From positions 1-55,659 of IMG/VR virus record IMGVR_UViG_3300028920_000083: a DNA stretch of 55,659 bases, one strand, 5' to 3'. Within the stretch, counting starts at the first letter, position 1. The number at the start of each line of letters is the position of its first letter. The notes below the pieces were generated by a model that had not been told where the DNA came from, did not search any database, and saw only the letters and a list, made by a program, of their open reading frames with translations. Positions 8,413 through 17,167 of the stretch are shown one piece after another. Both the position numbers and the translations under genes were made by a program. The stretch comes from a virus.

Positions 8413-8544
8413 TCACTCCGCCATTAATTGTTGTATATCATAAGCAATATCACAAGCACATTCGTAACAAACTTTTTGAGGCCAGTAATTAGTTTCTACT
8501 AACCCACTTACCCACTCTCTACAGTGTGGGCACCTTATCTTCAT
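8413..8544 (-). CDS. 43-residue zinc-ribbon micro-protein
   Basis: Starts MKIRCPHC, with a second pair CYEC about 20 residues on, giving a CxxC...CxxC ribbon, followed by an acidic helix. Start ATG 8542-8544 lies inside the end of the ParB-like gene; an upstream in-frame start at 8634 is possible but would overlap more. No strong Shine-Dalgarno, so coupling is assumed. Confidence 0.45.
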   Translation of the reverse strand: MKIRCPHCREWVSGLVETNYWPQKVCYECACDIAYDIQQLMAE

Positions 8545-9385
8545 CCTTAATAGGATTAGTATAACTAAGCCCATTTTCCGCAGCATATTCTTCAAGCGTC
8601 TGATGAAGTTCCACATTACTAATCTCCCCGGCACACCAAGCTAAACAGCGTGTACCTATATGATTGCCCATTTGAGTTTGAATATAATCCATCATCTCAA
8701 AGATTTCACTGCGCTTTCTGTGGTGCTTAGAGCTAGGCTTAGTAGCATTTGGATTAACTGTCATGGCTTTACGGCCAGAGATTTTAGCATCCTTCAACTT
8801 ACGTGCTGCCTCAAAACAAGACTCTTTACCAGCCGTATTATTGATAGCGAATAGCTCACGGATATTAGCCTGCGTGATAAAACCTGCTGCACACTCGTCC
8901 TGAATCTCTTGAGGCAGAGCCAAAAGCATATACCGAATTTGTACCCAACCTCTTGACATCCCGAGACGTTCGGCTGTAGCCCCCTCAGAGACACCTAAAT
9001 CCTTGAGTCTTTTAATAGCCTTAGCTTCCTGAACAATATTCAAATCCTTACGCTTGATATTTTCAGACAGATTAAAGAATCTGGCTACTGTCTCATCCAT
9101 CATATCAGGACGTATGATCGCTGGAATATGTGTACGCTTAAGCACTTTATGAGACATGAACCTACGATAACCCGCCACCAGTCGATACTTGTAACCAGTT
9201 TCTTTTGCTTGTTCTTCGTCGTAAGGTGCTATTGTTACAGGTTGTATAAGGCCGTTAGCCTCAATATCTTTAGCCAAATCAACAACATCGATTGGTGCAA
9301 TCTTTCCTCGACAATTGAATTCCTCATCCATATGGATGAGTTCAAGTGCCACACTTTGATACTCCCCCATTTCTTGCTTACTCAT
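8519..9385 (-). CDS. ParB/Spo0J-like protein 1
   Basis: 288 residues. Residues 10-100 form a ParB-type N-terminal domain: FNCRGKI, IEANGLIQPVTIAPY, YRLVAGYRRF (the GxRR box that binds CTP in ParB), then NLSENIKRKDLNIVQEAKA. A helix-turn-helix follows (GATAERLGMSRGWVQIRYMLL). Such phage proteins may partition DNA, regulate transcription or act as nucleases. It is one of three paralogues here and starts 2 nt after the helicase gene ends. Confidence 0.8.
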   Translation of the reverse strand: MSKQEMGEYQSVALELIHMDEEFNCRGKIAPIDVVDLAKDIEANGLIQPVTIAPYDEEQAKETGYKYRLVAGYRRFMSHKVLKRTHIPAIIRPDMMDETVARFFNLSENIKRKDLNIVQEAKAIKRLKDLGVSEGATAERLGMSRGWVQIRYMLLALPQEIQDECAAGFITQANIRELFAINNTAGKESCFEAARKLKDAKISGRKAMTVNPNATKPSSKHHRKRSEIFEMMDYIQTQMGNHIGTRCLAWCAGEISNVELHQTLEEYAAENGLSYTNPIKDEDKVPTL

Positions 9386-9386
9386 T

Positions 9387-11348
9387 TTAATATACCCTTT
9401 CTTCTGCGTTATCCATTTGCTCCAAAATATCTCCCAACTCTCCCATACTAATACTTTGTAACTTCTTTTTCTTTTTGAGATTATCCAGCACTAACTTATC
9501 GGTAGCTAGATGTATGATGTCCTTAATCGTCGCTCCGCGATTCTCATCCATACCCATACGGTGGATACGATCCTCAGCCTGCATACGTGCTTCACCATTG
9601 AAACAATTAGAATAAAACAAGGCAGTGGGTGAAGCTGTCAAATTTAAAGCCATACCACCAGCCTGTGGGTGTCCTACGACGCAGAGTTTGGGATACGTCT
9701 CAAGCAACTCGTTATATCTCGGATGGGTTCTATCCATCGCAATAAGGAGTTCTTCGTCACTAATAGACTCTCCTGTTGCAGCTTGTCCAATAAATCCGCG
9801 TCCATCAATACGCAGAGTCGCCCATCCATATTTATGGCAAACGTCAACAAGTCTATCAATTGTTCCTGTGAATCCTCCCCAAACGACGTAACGACCGCAA
9901 TCTTCATGCATGTCAAGTTCGTCGATAAGGACTTGATCTTTAGGAGACTCAACTGCATCAGTTGCACGTCTGTATCGCTTAACTTTGCCAACCCCGCCAC
10001 AGGTATCACAATGTATTTCACGGATTTCGAAATCTTGCTCTCCAACATTTTGAGGAGCCATGATGTCAATATCTCGTGTAGAAACTCGGACTTTCGATTT
10101 TCCGGTTCCATTACACTGCGGGCAGATATCTTCTCCGATAACTTCGTCGGTATATTGAAAACCGTCTGACAACTCTCTAAGCAAAGTGAGAGCTTCAATG
10201 GCTCTCGCGGACTTTTTCTTAATAATTCTAGCTGCACGAAGCATGTCGGGGGTAGGCTTGACTCGGATAAGTTCATATTGCTTATCGGGGAGGTCGAGAC
10301 AATTTTTCTTAAATTTAACCAGTACAAGGCCCTTCATCCTCCTATAAAGACGGGCAACCTCATTCTCAGATTTTTCAAATCTGTGGCCTTCATTCATCAC
10401 CACAGACATTTCTTCATGGTTTAAATGTTCTTTTGGTTGACCACAAATTCTACATTTATTCTCATCATCAAGCCATGTAACAACATGTGGATAGACACCC
10501 CCGGTAATACTTTGACGTTCTTCAATAAGACAGAGACGCGATTTAAACTTGTTAACTTGACCTTCGCGGAGGAACCCCGGACAGGCAACTTCACATTGAT
10601 GCCACCAATCAGTAGGAGCCTTTGGAGCCGGGGTTCCACTCATCTCTAAGATTATACCATCATAACCATATTCCTCACGGAGAGCATCAGCAACATGCAT
10701 AGCTGCTTGTGACCGCTGTGCTGTCGGTGTTTTTATTTTACTTGACTCATCTAATATAATGATTTTAGGAGCAGGATCACCATCGGCCCATGCCTTGACA
10801 CGGGTAACTAGACCCTCATAAGTGAACATCACAGGTCGTACTTTAGAGTTCCATTTATCTAATTCTAGAGACACGGCACGGATACCAGAACGCGGACCAA
10901 CATACCATGCCTCATGATCTTCTAATCCTAAACGCTCCATAGCTTCAATAGCTACAAGCGTCTTACCAGTGCCCATTTCACCTGCTATGATACCGTGTCG
11001 TATAGTCATAATAAACGATAACATCTCTCCTTGATGTATACGTAAAGGACGCTCAAATTGAATATCAGGAATTTCTTGATCGTACCAAGCATAAGGATTA
11101 TTACCTTGGAGATATTCAAGCTGAAAATGATTACGTGAACTGTTTGCTATTGACCATATCTTACGAGGCGGATCATCGAATCCATGCCACTTAGCACCCT
11201 GCATTGACTTGATTTCATCAATCAATGTTTTATTGTATTTGAACTTAACAAAGATTCTGCTACCCTTATAAATAAGGGTAACAGGCTTTAGATACTTACC
11301 TGCGCGTACCTTTATATGCTGTTCACCTTCTTTCACTTTCCACCCCAC
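9387..11348 (-). CDS. SNF2-type SF2 helicase/translocase with zinc insertion
   Basis: 653 residues. A short N-terminal region resembles HARP-type substrate recognition (WHGFDDPPRKIWSI). Walker A GEMGTGKT lies near residue 122, motif II reads ILDESSK, motif III SGTPAP, and C-terminal motif VI QAEDRIHRMGM. Between the motor lobes two DnaJ-like zinc knuckles occur, CPQCNGTGK and CDTCGGVGK. Probable role is remodelling or annealing DNA at replication forks. Overlaps the upstream gene by 16 nt. Confidence 0.85.
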   Translation of the reverse strand: MGWKVKEGEQHIKVRAGKYLKPVTLIYKGSRIFVKFKYNKTLIDEIKSMQGAKWHGFDDPPRKIWSIANSSRNHFQLEYLQGNNPYAWYDQEIPDIQFERPLRIHQGEMLSFIMTIRHGIIAGEMGTGKTLVAIEAMERLGLEDHEAWYVGPRSGIRAVSLELDKWNSKVRPVMFTYEGLVTRVKAWADGDPAPKIIILDESSKIKTPTAQRSQAAMHVADALREEYGYDGIILEMSGTPAPKAPTDWWHQCEVACPGFLREGQVNKFKSRLCLIEERQSITGGVYPHVVTWLDDENKCRICGQPKEHLNHEEMSVVMNEGHRFEKSENEVARLYRRMKGLVLVKFKKNCLDLPDKQYELIRVKPTPDMLRAARIIKKKSARAIEALTLLRELSDGFQYTDEVIGEDICPQCNGTGKSKVRVSTRDIDIMAPQNVGEQDFEIREIHCDTCGGVGKVKRYRRATDAVESPKDQVLIDELDMHEDCGRYVVWGGFTGTIDRLVDVCHKYGWATLRIDGRGFIGQAATGESISDEELLIAMDRTHPRYNELLETYPKLCVVGHPQAGGMALNLTASPTALFYSNCFNGEARMQAEDRIHRMGMDENRGATIKDIIHLATDKLVLDNLKKKKKLQSISMGELGDILEQMDNAEERVY

Positions 11349-11857
11349 AATATGAATGTACCATCTTCTAATTCACGCTCGGAGAATGATGTCCACAATT
11401 CTCGATAGCCTGTTTGTCTAAAAAAGTTATAACACTTATTCATTACTTTACGCGCCGCTTTAGGAGCTACTTCTCTACACCCACGTAAAATAGCTTGATA
11501 CCATTGTGCCATGTTACCAGATACAATTGCAAGACATTCATCATGGTCATAAAAACGATCATAGATTTCTAAATCAAAATTATAGTAAAGAGAGTCAAGA
11601 CCGCGTTTATCTAATACCACAAGAAAGGAGAACGTGACATGCCGGAATGTAAAGTTTCTAGTGAACCCATGCCGAAGATTTAGAAGTGGTTCGTTATCCA
11701 TAGGCAGACACCCAAGGAATGAAGCCGGATCTTTCGGCTGCATACCTTGATTGTCTAATCCGCGAGTAGGACTATATCCAAGATGTTCTTGACATACCTT
11801 GATAAAGGTAGCCCAATCAGGGTGAGTGTATGCAAGTGGTACGATTTTATAATCCAC
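11333..11857 (-). CDS. Unknown protein, possible degenerate ThyX-like fold
   Basis: 174 residues from GTG 11855-11857, which has GGAG 8 nt upstream; GTG 11893 lacks a site. The order of features recalls flavin-dependent thymidylate synthase: an opening strand YKIVPLAYTHPDW, a central FRHVTFSFLVVLDKRGLDSLYY, and a helix with IVSGNMAQWYQAIL. The RHRxxS signature is missing, so if related it is unlikely to bind FAD and dUMP normally. The assignment is tentative. Confidence 0.35.
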   Translation of the reverse strand: MDYKIVPLAYTHPDWATFIKVCQEHLGYSPTRGLDNQGMQPKDPASFLGCLPMDNEPLLNLRHGFTRNFTFRHVTFSFLVVLDKRGLDSLYYNFDLEIYDRFYDHDECLAIVSGNMAQWYQAILRGCREVAPKAARKVMNKCYNFFRQTGYRELWTSFSERELEDGTFILWGGK

Positions 11858-11937
11858 AACTCTATCTCCAAATATAGGGAGAGTGGGAACCACTGTGGCG
11901 AATCAGTGGCCCCACTCCCCCACTTGGCTGCTATACC

Positions 11938-12645
11938 TTACCGCTCGCGCCCGTTGTCAGAGGAATCATCATCCTCAGGAATACGTTCAACTTCGCTCTT
12001 AGGCGGGTTATTGAACTTATCAACCTGAGTCTGAATATCCTCAACAGGAGGAATATCCATCGGTGTCGAACAAGGAACAATCGTAGGCGCATACCATGAA
12101 TACTTCTTCGTCTCGATGAGATGCGATTTCAGTGTAGCAGCCTTACCAACTCGCGCTCTCAGATTCGGAGCTTCCCGTCTGGAAGACTTACTACCCATGA
12201 AGAAGGTAGCGAACTGCTCCTTAGACGGAATATACAGCAAGAACTCTGGCCCAAACATGCAGCCAGAATCCTGTTCGTTAGACTTCTCCTGAATACGCTT
12301 GAACTCCTCGTCCTCAGGATCATAGACTGTGATGATTTCATCATCAATCTCAAGAGCCTTCGGACGCCAAGTAACAACCGCAACATCCAGTGCCTCACCA
12401 AGATCGATAAGATTCTGACCTTGGACTAGGGCATAATGATTAATCGGGAACAATCCCTTTTTGCACTGATCGGAGTTAGCCGTCATAAGCTGGAGCCTCG
12501 GAAGGAAATCTCCAGCCTTTGTGGCAGCAGCAAACGCATCGTCATCAAACTTCTCGATTGTGCCACCAGAAACCTCTGCGGGGATAATATTTGCTTCTGA
12601 CTCATCCCCGTATACAAGCCTGAACTTCATTTGCGTACCGCGCAT
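11938..12645 (-). CDS. Putative DNA-binding protein with acidic tail
   Basis: 235 residues. The body has FLPRLQLMTANS, YALVQGQNLIDLG and a basic FFMGSKSSRREAPNLRAR segment; the last 15 residues are acidic (IPEDDDSSDNGRER). A basic body plus an acidic tail in a replication operon suits a single-strand DNA-binding protein, but I cannot match an OB fold by eye. Start ATG 12643-12645 has AGGAG 7 nt upstream. Its G/C-rich third positions suggest high expression. Confidence 0.5.
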   Translation of the reverse strand: MRGTQMKFRLVYGDESEANIIPAEVSGGTIEKFDDDAFAAATKAGDFLPRLQLMTANSDQCKKGLFPINHYALVQGQNLIDLGEALDVAVVTWRPKALEIDDEIITVYDPEDEEFKRIQEKSNEQDSGCMFGPEFLLYIPSKEQFATFFMGSKSSRREAPNLRARVGKAATLKSHLIETKKYSWYAPTIVPCSTPMDIPPVEDIQTQVDKFNNPPKSEVERIPEDDDSSDNGRER

Positions 12646-12740
12646 GTTAAATCTCCTATGATCTTAGAATCCGAAATTGTGGCACGAACTCCCACCCCGT
12701 TTGTGCCGAACGCGCCATATAACCGCGTCTCCCTAGTCAT
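12627..12740 (-). CDS. Possible 37-residue micro-gene
   Basis: Begins ATG 12738-12740 one base after the ParB 2 stop and ends inside the start of the next gene. No good Shine-Dalgarno and no recognisable motif, so it may be chance. It fills the only gap between two long genes. Confidence 0.25.
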   Translation of the reverse strand: MTRETRLYGAFGTNGVGVRATISDSKIIGDLTCAVRK

Positions 12741-12741
12741 G

Positions 12742-13716
12742 TTAGTTACCAGACAGATCGGCCGCAGCCTTCGCGGCTTCCTCGGCCTCCTTCTTCTTCT
12801 TCTCAGCGATCTTCTGAGCCCTCTCTGCATCACGCTGCTTCTTCTTCTCCTCCTTGAGACGCTTCCGCTCCTCGTCCTTCGCCTTCTGAGCTTCCACGCT
12901 CTTGGGGTCAAGATGAAGCACCCACTTGATTGCAAGATCAAAGCCCTCAGCCGCAGTCTTGACGCCGGTTTCCTTGATCAGCGCCTTAGCAATCTTACCA
13001 GCCTCCATCTCATCCTTGATGTCCTTAAGCTTCTGCATGAAAGCAACAGGCTGGAAAACAGCGGCCTCAGCATCCTTGCCCTTACGCTTGGCGTCCCGAA
13101 TCTCCTTCACGCGCGCGTTCACAGCGGGAACGAACTCGTCAGGAGCCTGAGTCATGGCACGATCTACGAAATCAGCCATCTCCTCCGGCGGGAGCTTCGC
13201 CATAGCATAAGCATTGGCGAGCTTGATCTTACCCTCGTTAACGAGTGCCGCAATGTCGGCGTTTGTGATCTTGGTCAGACCCAAACGCTCCTTGATCCAT
13301 TGCGTAGACTTGCCAAGCTTCGTGGCAAGCTCCGCCTCAGTCATCAGCGGATTACGTGACAGAATACGGAGTAGCTGCTTAGAATACTCCACAGGCTTTG
13401 TCTCAATCTTGTGGATGTTCGCCATGATTTGTGCTTCCATCACAGCGTCGTCGTCAAGCGTGACAACATCCACGTTGATTTGCTCAATCCCTGCGTCCTT
13501 AGCAGCCGAGAATCGGTGAAGTCCATCCACCAGCTCATAGAACTCATCGCCCGTCTCATCGTCCTTCTTGGAACGAACCGTAATAGCTCCAAGGAATCCC
13601 TTGTTGCGAATCGAATCAACAAGACCGAGATATTCCTCGGACTCTCGATTCACGCTGCGAAGCGCAACAGGATTCTCCCTGATTGCAGCAATCGCAATAA
13701 CAGCCAGCTTACCCAT
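12742..13716 (-). CDS. ParB/Spo0J-like protein 2
   Basis: 324 residues. ParB-type domain with YELVDGLHRFSAAKDAG (the GxHR box), then MANIHKIETKPVEYSKQ and a helix-turn-helix (TEAELATKLGKSTQWIKERL). From about residue 270 it becomes a Lys/Glu/Ala-rich coiled coil (EERKRLKEEKKKQRDAERAQ). First main gene after the divergent promoter and rich in G/C at third positions, so probably strongly expressed. Its ATG lies within the end of a 32-residue leader reading frame. Confidence 0.8.
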   Translation of the reverse strand: MGKLAVIAIAAIRENPVALRSVNRESEEYLGLVDSIRNKGFLGAITVRSKKDDETGDEFYELVDGLHRFSAAKDAGIEQINVDVVTLDDDAVMEAQIMANIHKIETKPVEYSKQLLRILSRNPLMTEAELATKLGKSTQWIKERLGLTKITNADIAALVNEGKIKLANAYAMAKLPPEEMADFVDRAMTQAPDEFVPAVNARVKEIRDAKRKGKDAEAAVFQPVAFMQKLKDIKDEMEAGKIAKALIKETGVKTAAEGFDLAIKWVLHLDPKSVEAQKAKDEERKRLKEEKKKQRDAERAQKIAEKKKKEAEEAAKAAADLSGN

Positions 13717-13807
13717 TGTAATGATTCCCCAAAATCAGACCTGAATGATTTCCCAAATCAAATCCCGTTGCATGATTTGATTTCACATGGGGCACCCCCT
13801 TTCGCAT
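13709..13807 (-). CDS. 32-residue leader peptide ahead of ParB 2
   Basis: ATG 13805-13807 has GGAG 8 nt upstream and lies about 30 nt downstream of the predicted transcription start. The stop overlaps the ParB 2 start (ATGGGTAA), typical of translational coupling. The peptide starts MRKGVPHVK and has no clear domain. It spans repeated GATTTGATT sequence, which could instead be the conserved element. Confidence 0.4.
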   Translation of the reverse strand: MRKGVPHVKSNHATGFDLGNHSGLILGNHYNG

Positions 13808-13840
13808 GGTAACGTCTCCACGGCAGGACTATACATTACT

Positions 13841-13869
13841 TATTACGGGATTTTTTCGCTTTTGGTAAC
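13841..13869 (-). promoter_or_regulatory. Phage promoter element, leftward
   Basis: On the minus strand TTAGTTACCA, 14 nt, CCGTAATA. Read as boxes this is GTTACC (13869-13864), 17 bp, GTAATA (13846-13841). The same words and spacing recur at 13977-14005 and 48344-48372, always pointing at a gene block. An A/T run lies upstream. Predicted start near 13834, just before the leader peptide and ParB 2. Confidence 0.7.
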
Positions 13870-13976
13870 TAAAAAGTTTTTATACTACTGACTAATTACT
13901 GACTTACTCTTTTTCAAGAGTATATAAGGAAAGCAATTAACATGCCAATAATTATACAATAAAATAAAAAAAGTTA

Positions 13977-14005
13977 GTTACCAAATTCCAGTAATTGCCG
14001 TAATA
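13977..14005 (+). promoter_or_regulatory. Phage promoter element, rightward
   Basis: GTTACC (13977-13982), 17 bp, GTAATA (14000-14005), inside the longer match TTAGTTACCA-N14-CCGTAATA shared with the other two copies. Faces the primase-helicase gene, leaving an untranslated leader of about 80 nt. Confidence 0.7.
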
Positions 14006-14093
14006 GATAATGGAGTAGTATATAATAACCGCAGTGATTTGATTTCAATATTTCCACCCGGTTTACAGAATCAAATCAGGAAAGTCTGCCATT

Positions 14094-16793
14094 ATGCCCA
14101 CAAGGACAGAAGCAATTGGACGATTTTTAAATCATATAGCTGAACACGACCTTGCAGAACTCTATACTCCAGATATGGAAGTCCAAGTTAATGTAGCACA
14201 AGATGGCGGGGAGCGTATTGACGGGGATTTCAAAGGTAAGAAGTGGCATGGCTGGACAGATGGATTGACAACATGGAAGTCCTTCCGTATACCCCACCAT
14301 GCAAATACAGAGCCAGAGTATACTGATTCTGAAATCAGATTCGACCTTGAGGCTCATGCCGAAGGTATAGGCATGACAGGTTGGGATTGGAAGTCCCGAT
14401 GCAGCAAGTGGGTGGCCTTTGATTTTGATGCCATAATGGGACATTCCGATAAGCATACTCACAAACTTACAAACGAGCAGCTTGAAGAAGTTAAGCAAAC
14501 AGCAATTGCTATTGAGTGGGTAACGATTCGAAAATCTTCTTCTGGCAAGGGTCTACATTTATATGTATTCCTTGATGATGTATCTACCCAAAACCATAAT
14601 GAGCATTCAGCTTTAGCTAGAGCTATTATCGGTAAGATGTCTGCCATCACTGGCTTTGATTTTCAAAGTCATGTAGATATCTGCGGCGGTAATATGTGGG
14701 TTTGGCATCGTAAGACCGCTGGTACAGATGGTTTTAAATTAATTAAAAAAGGTATGATACTTCGTGATATTCCTCTTAACTGGCGTGACCATATTCAAGT
14801 TGTTAGTGGTCGGCGTCGAAAGAATATGCCTCAAGATATTACTGGTGCAGATAATTTAGACCTATTTGAAGAACTTGCAGGTCAAAGGCCAAAGGTTAGT
14901 TTAGAAGAATCTCATAAAAAGCTTATACAATATCTTACAGATATTGATGCTGTTTGGTGGTGGGATCAGGATCATCACATGTTAGTTACTCATACTATTT
15001 ATCTGAAAGAAGCCCACAAAGATTTGCAAATGCGGGGTTTCTTTAATACCGAAGCTGTCGGTACTGAACGTGGTGCTGACCATAATTGCTTCCTCTTTCC
15101 GATGCGGCGTGGTGCTTGGGCTGTTAGACGATTTTCACCGGGTACTCAAGAACATGAATCATGGGATCAAGACGGTGCTGGCTGGACTCGTACTTACTTG
15201 AATCGAGAACCTGATCTTAAAGCAGCTTGTAGAGCTTATGGCGGATTAGAAGATCCGTCTGGTGGATTCGTATTTCGTGAAGCTGAAATGGCTATGAAGG
15301 CAGCAGCACTTCTTGGTGTTACACTTAATATAGGTGCCCCGCTACTGTCGCGGGAGACGAAACTCAAACAACATAAAGACGGGCGGCTTGTTGCAATAGT
15401 CGAACGTAAAGAAGCAGATCGTGCTGACGAGATGGAAGGTTGGCTGCCGAAGAAAGGTGATTGGACAAAGATTCATAATACTCAAGTTACTGCACCGACA
15501 GAACCAGACATGGGTAATTATGACGATATGGTTAGACATCTAGTTACAGAGTCCGGTGAAGATTATGGTTGGATGATTAAGAGTGATGGGTATTGGCGTA
15601 ATGAACCACTTGCCCATGTTAGAATAGCATTAGGTTCACTTGGCCTCAAGTCAGGTGAAGTCTCTACGATTTTGGGATCATCCATTTTTAAATGTTGGAA
15701 AGTTGTTAACAAACCTTTCCAGCCTGAATATCCCGGTGATCGAGAATGGAACCGTAATGCTGCACAGTTCCGATTCTTGCCATCAAAAGATCGTGATCTC
15801 CATGTATATCCTACGTGGTTTAAAATCTTGCAGCATTGTGGCTCGGGTCTTGATGAAACAATCAAGAATAATGGTTGGTGTAAAGCTAATGGTATTTTGA
15901 CGGGTGCTGATTATCTTAAGTGTTGGATAGCTTCACTCTTTAGAGAGCCACTTGAACCCTTACCATATCTCTTTATGTATGGACCACAGAATAGTGGTAA
16001 ATCTATTTTCCATGAAGCACTTAGTCTACTATTAACTAAAGGCTACAAGCGAGCCGATGCGGCTCTTATAAGTCAGGCAGGTTTCAATGCCGAACTTGAG
16101 GGAGCTATAATTTGTGTCGTTGAAGAAACAGATCTTAAAAAGAATCGTACTGCTTACAATAGGATTAAGGATTGGGTAACTTCGCGTGATTTATTAATCC
16201 ATTGTAAAGGTAAAACACCTTATCATATACCAAATGCTACACACTGGATACAGTGCGCTAATGAACATCAAGCTTGTCCTATATTCACAGGTGATACTCG
16301 TATTACCATGTGCTTTGTAGAGCATCTTGATCCTACTATTATGATCCCTAAAAAGAAACTGATACCGATGTTGGAGCGTGAGGCTCCTGATTTCTTGGCA
16401 GAGATTATAGGATTAGAATTACCTCCTTCTTCTGATCGTCTTAATGTCCCGGTTATTGAAACTGAGGATAAAAATATTGCACAAAAACTCAATCAAACTC
16501 AGCTTGAATTATTTGTTGATGAAAAGACTCAACATGCTAACGGTCACATGATTAAATTTAGTGAGTTCTACGATAAGTTTTTAGAGTGGATGGACCCGAA
16601 TGAAGTCCACTTATGGAGTAAAATTAGGGTTGGGCGGGAGTTACCGCCTCAACTGCCTAAGGGTAGACGCCGATATGATGGACAATTTTATATCGGTAAT
16701 ATTTGTTGGGCAGGTATCGAATCTACTGAGGAAACAGAAAGCAAGAAACTTGTTTCCAGAAATGATTATTTAGTTGAAATCGAAAATGATTAA
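14094..16793 (+). CDS. AEP-type primase fused to SF3 helicase
   Basis: 899 residues; makes primers and unwinds DNA for replication. Residues about 107-112 (WVAFDFDAI) give the archaeo-eukaryotic primase DxD motif, KSSSGKGLHLYVF the second motif, and CGGNMWVWHR a third conserved block. The C-terminal half is a superfamily 3 helicase: Walker A GPQNSGKS near residue 630, Walker B ICVVEETD, then WIQCANEHQACP with the sensor Asn. First gene of the rightward unit. It overlaps the next gene by 8 nt. Confidence 0.85.
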   Translation: MPTRTEAIGRFLNHIAEHDLAELYTPDMEVQVNVAQDGGERIDGDFKGKKWHGWTDGLTTWKSFRIPHHANTEPEYTDSEIRFDLEAHAEGIGMTGWDWKSRCSKWVAFDFDAIMGHSDKHTHKLTNEQLEEVKQTAIAIEWVTIRKSSSGKGLHLYVFLDDVSTQNHNEHSALARAIIGKMSAITGFDFQSHVDICGGNMWVWHRKTAGTDGFKLIKKGMILRDIPLNWRDHIQVVSGRRRKNMPQDITGADNLDLFEELAGQRPKVSLEESHKKLIQYLTDIDAVWWWDQDHHMLVTHTIYLKEAHKDLQMRGFFNTEAVGTERGADHNCFLFPMRRGAWAVRRFSPGTQEHESWDQDGAGWTRTYLNREPDLKAACRAYGGLEDPSGGFVFREAEMAMKAAALLGVTLNIGAPLLSRETKLKQHKDGRLVAIVERKEADRADEMEGWLPKKGDWTKIHNTQVTAPTEPDMGNYDDMVRHLVTESGEDYGWMIKSDGYWRNEPLAHVRIALGSLGLKSGEVSTILGSSIFKCWKVVNKPFQPEYPGDREWNRNAAQFRFLPSKDRDLHVYPTWFKILQHCGSGLDETIKNNGWCKANGILTGADYLKCWIASLFREPLEPLPYLFMYGPQNSGKSIFHEALSLLLTKGYKRADAALISQAGFNAELEGAIICVVEETDLKKNRTAYNRIKDWVTSRDLLIHCKGKTPYHIPNATHWIQCANEHQACPIFTGDTRITMCFVEHLDPTIMIPKKKLIPMLEREAPDFLAEIIGLELPPSSDRLNVPVIETEDKNIAQKLNQTQLELFVDEKTQHANGHMIKFSEFYDKFLEWMDPNEVHLWSKIRVGRELPPQLPKGRRRYDGQFYIGNICWAGIESTEETESKKLVSRNDYLVEIEND

Positions 16794-16992
16794 AGACATT
16801 TTGGATAAGCTACCTGAGGAACAGCGTAAGCAACTCATGCACGCTTTTGAGCATGAGTTTGCTCAATACGTTGAATTACCTGATGGTAAATTCATCGGTG
16901 TTAATGTAACACCGGTTAAGCATTTAAAGATTCGAGAATCAGCAGGTAATTGGCATTATGGTGATGTTATGAAAGGTACAAAGGATGAGTGA
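16786..16992 (+). CDS. Small unknown protein
   Basis: 68 residues from ATG 16786-16788, inside the end of the primase gene. Charged helical N-terminus (IKDILDKLPEEQRKQLMHAF) followed by a short beta-like part. No family recognised. It overlaps the next gene by 8 nt, so it is part of a coupled series. Confidence 0.5.
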   Translation: MIKDILDKLPEEQRKQLMHAFEHEFAQYVELPDGKFIGVNVTPVKHLKIRESAGNWHYGDVMKGTKDE

Positions 16993-17167
16993 ACAATTTA
17001 GAGAACATTTATCAGCAGCCATTAACCTAGCGATTGAGCGGACTCTTGCAGAGTATGATGATATAACTTACTCAGAAGTGATAGGTGTTTTAGAGACAAT
17101 CAAGATGGAAACATTCTTTGAGTATTTGGAGGCTAAGAGAGATGGCGAAGAAGAAATCGGAACTTAA
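16985..17167 (+). CDS. Small acidic helical protein
   Basis: 60 residues, rich in Glu and Asp and predicted fully helical (REHLSAAINLAIERTLAEYD). ATG 16985 lies in the end of the previous gene (ATGAGTGA). Overlaps the next gene by 26 nt. Unknown function. Confidence 0.5.
   Translation: MSEQFREHLSAAINLAIERTLAEYDDITYSEVIGVLETIKMETFFEYLEAKRDGEEEIGT

Larger units (their letters stand above)
13717..14093. promoter_or_regulatory. Divergent control region between leftward and rightward units
   Basis: 377 bp. It holds two inverted copies of the phage promoter-like element (13841-13869 leftward, 13977-14005 rightward) about 107 bp apart, an AT-rich centre, and repeated TGATTTGATTTCA words at 13772-13784 and 14034-14047 with partners AATCAAATC near 13756 and 14070. 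The repeats lie on the gene-proximal side of each promoter, where a repressor or activator could act on both units. Confidence 0.6.

Noticed and set aside
9674-10327. 217-codon minus-strand frame
   Set aside because: Out of frame inside the SNF2-type helicase, which has all its motifs; no start signal.
12744-12755. TTAGTTACCA on the plus strand at the ParB 2 stop
   Set aside because: Matches the upstream box of the phage promoter but has no CCGTAATA 14 nt downstream; it is the reverse of the end codons of ParB 2.
12631-13359. 242-codon open frame on the plus strand
   Set aside because: It is antisense to the Lys/Glu/Ala-rich ParB 2 gene; its Leu runs are just the complement of Lys/Glu codons, with no ribosome site.
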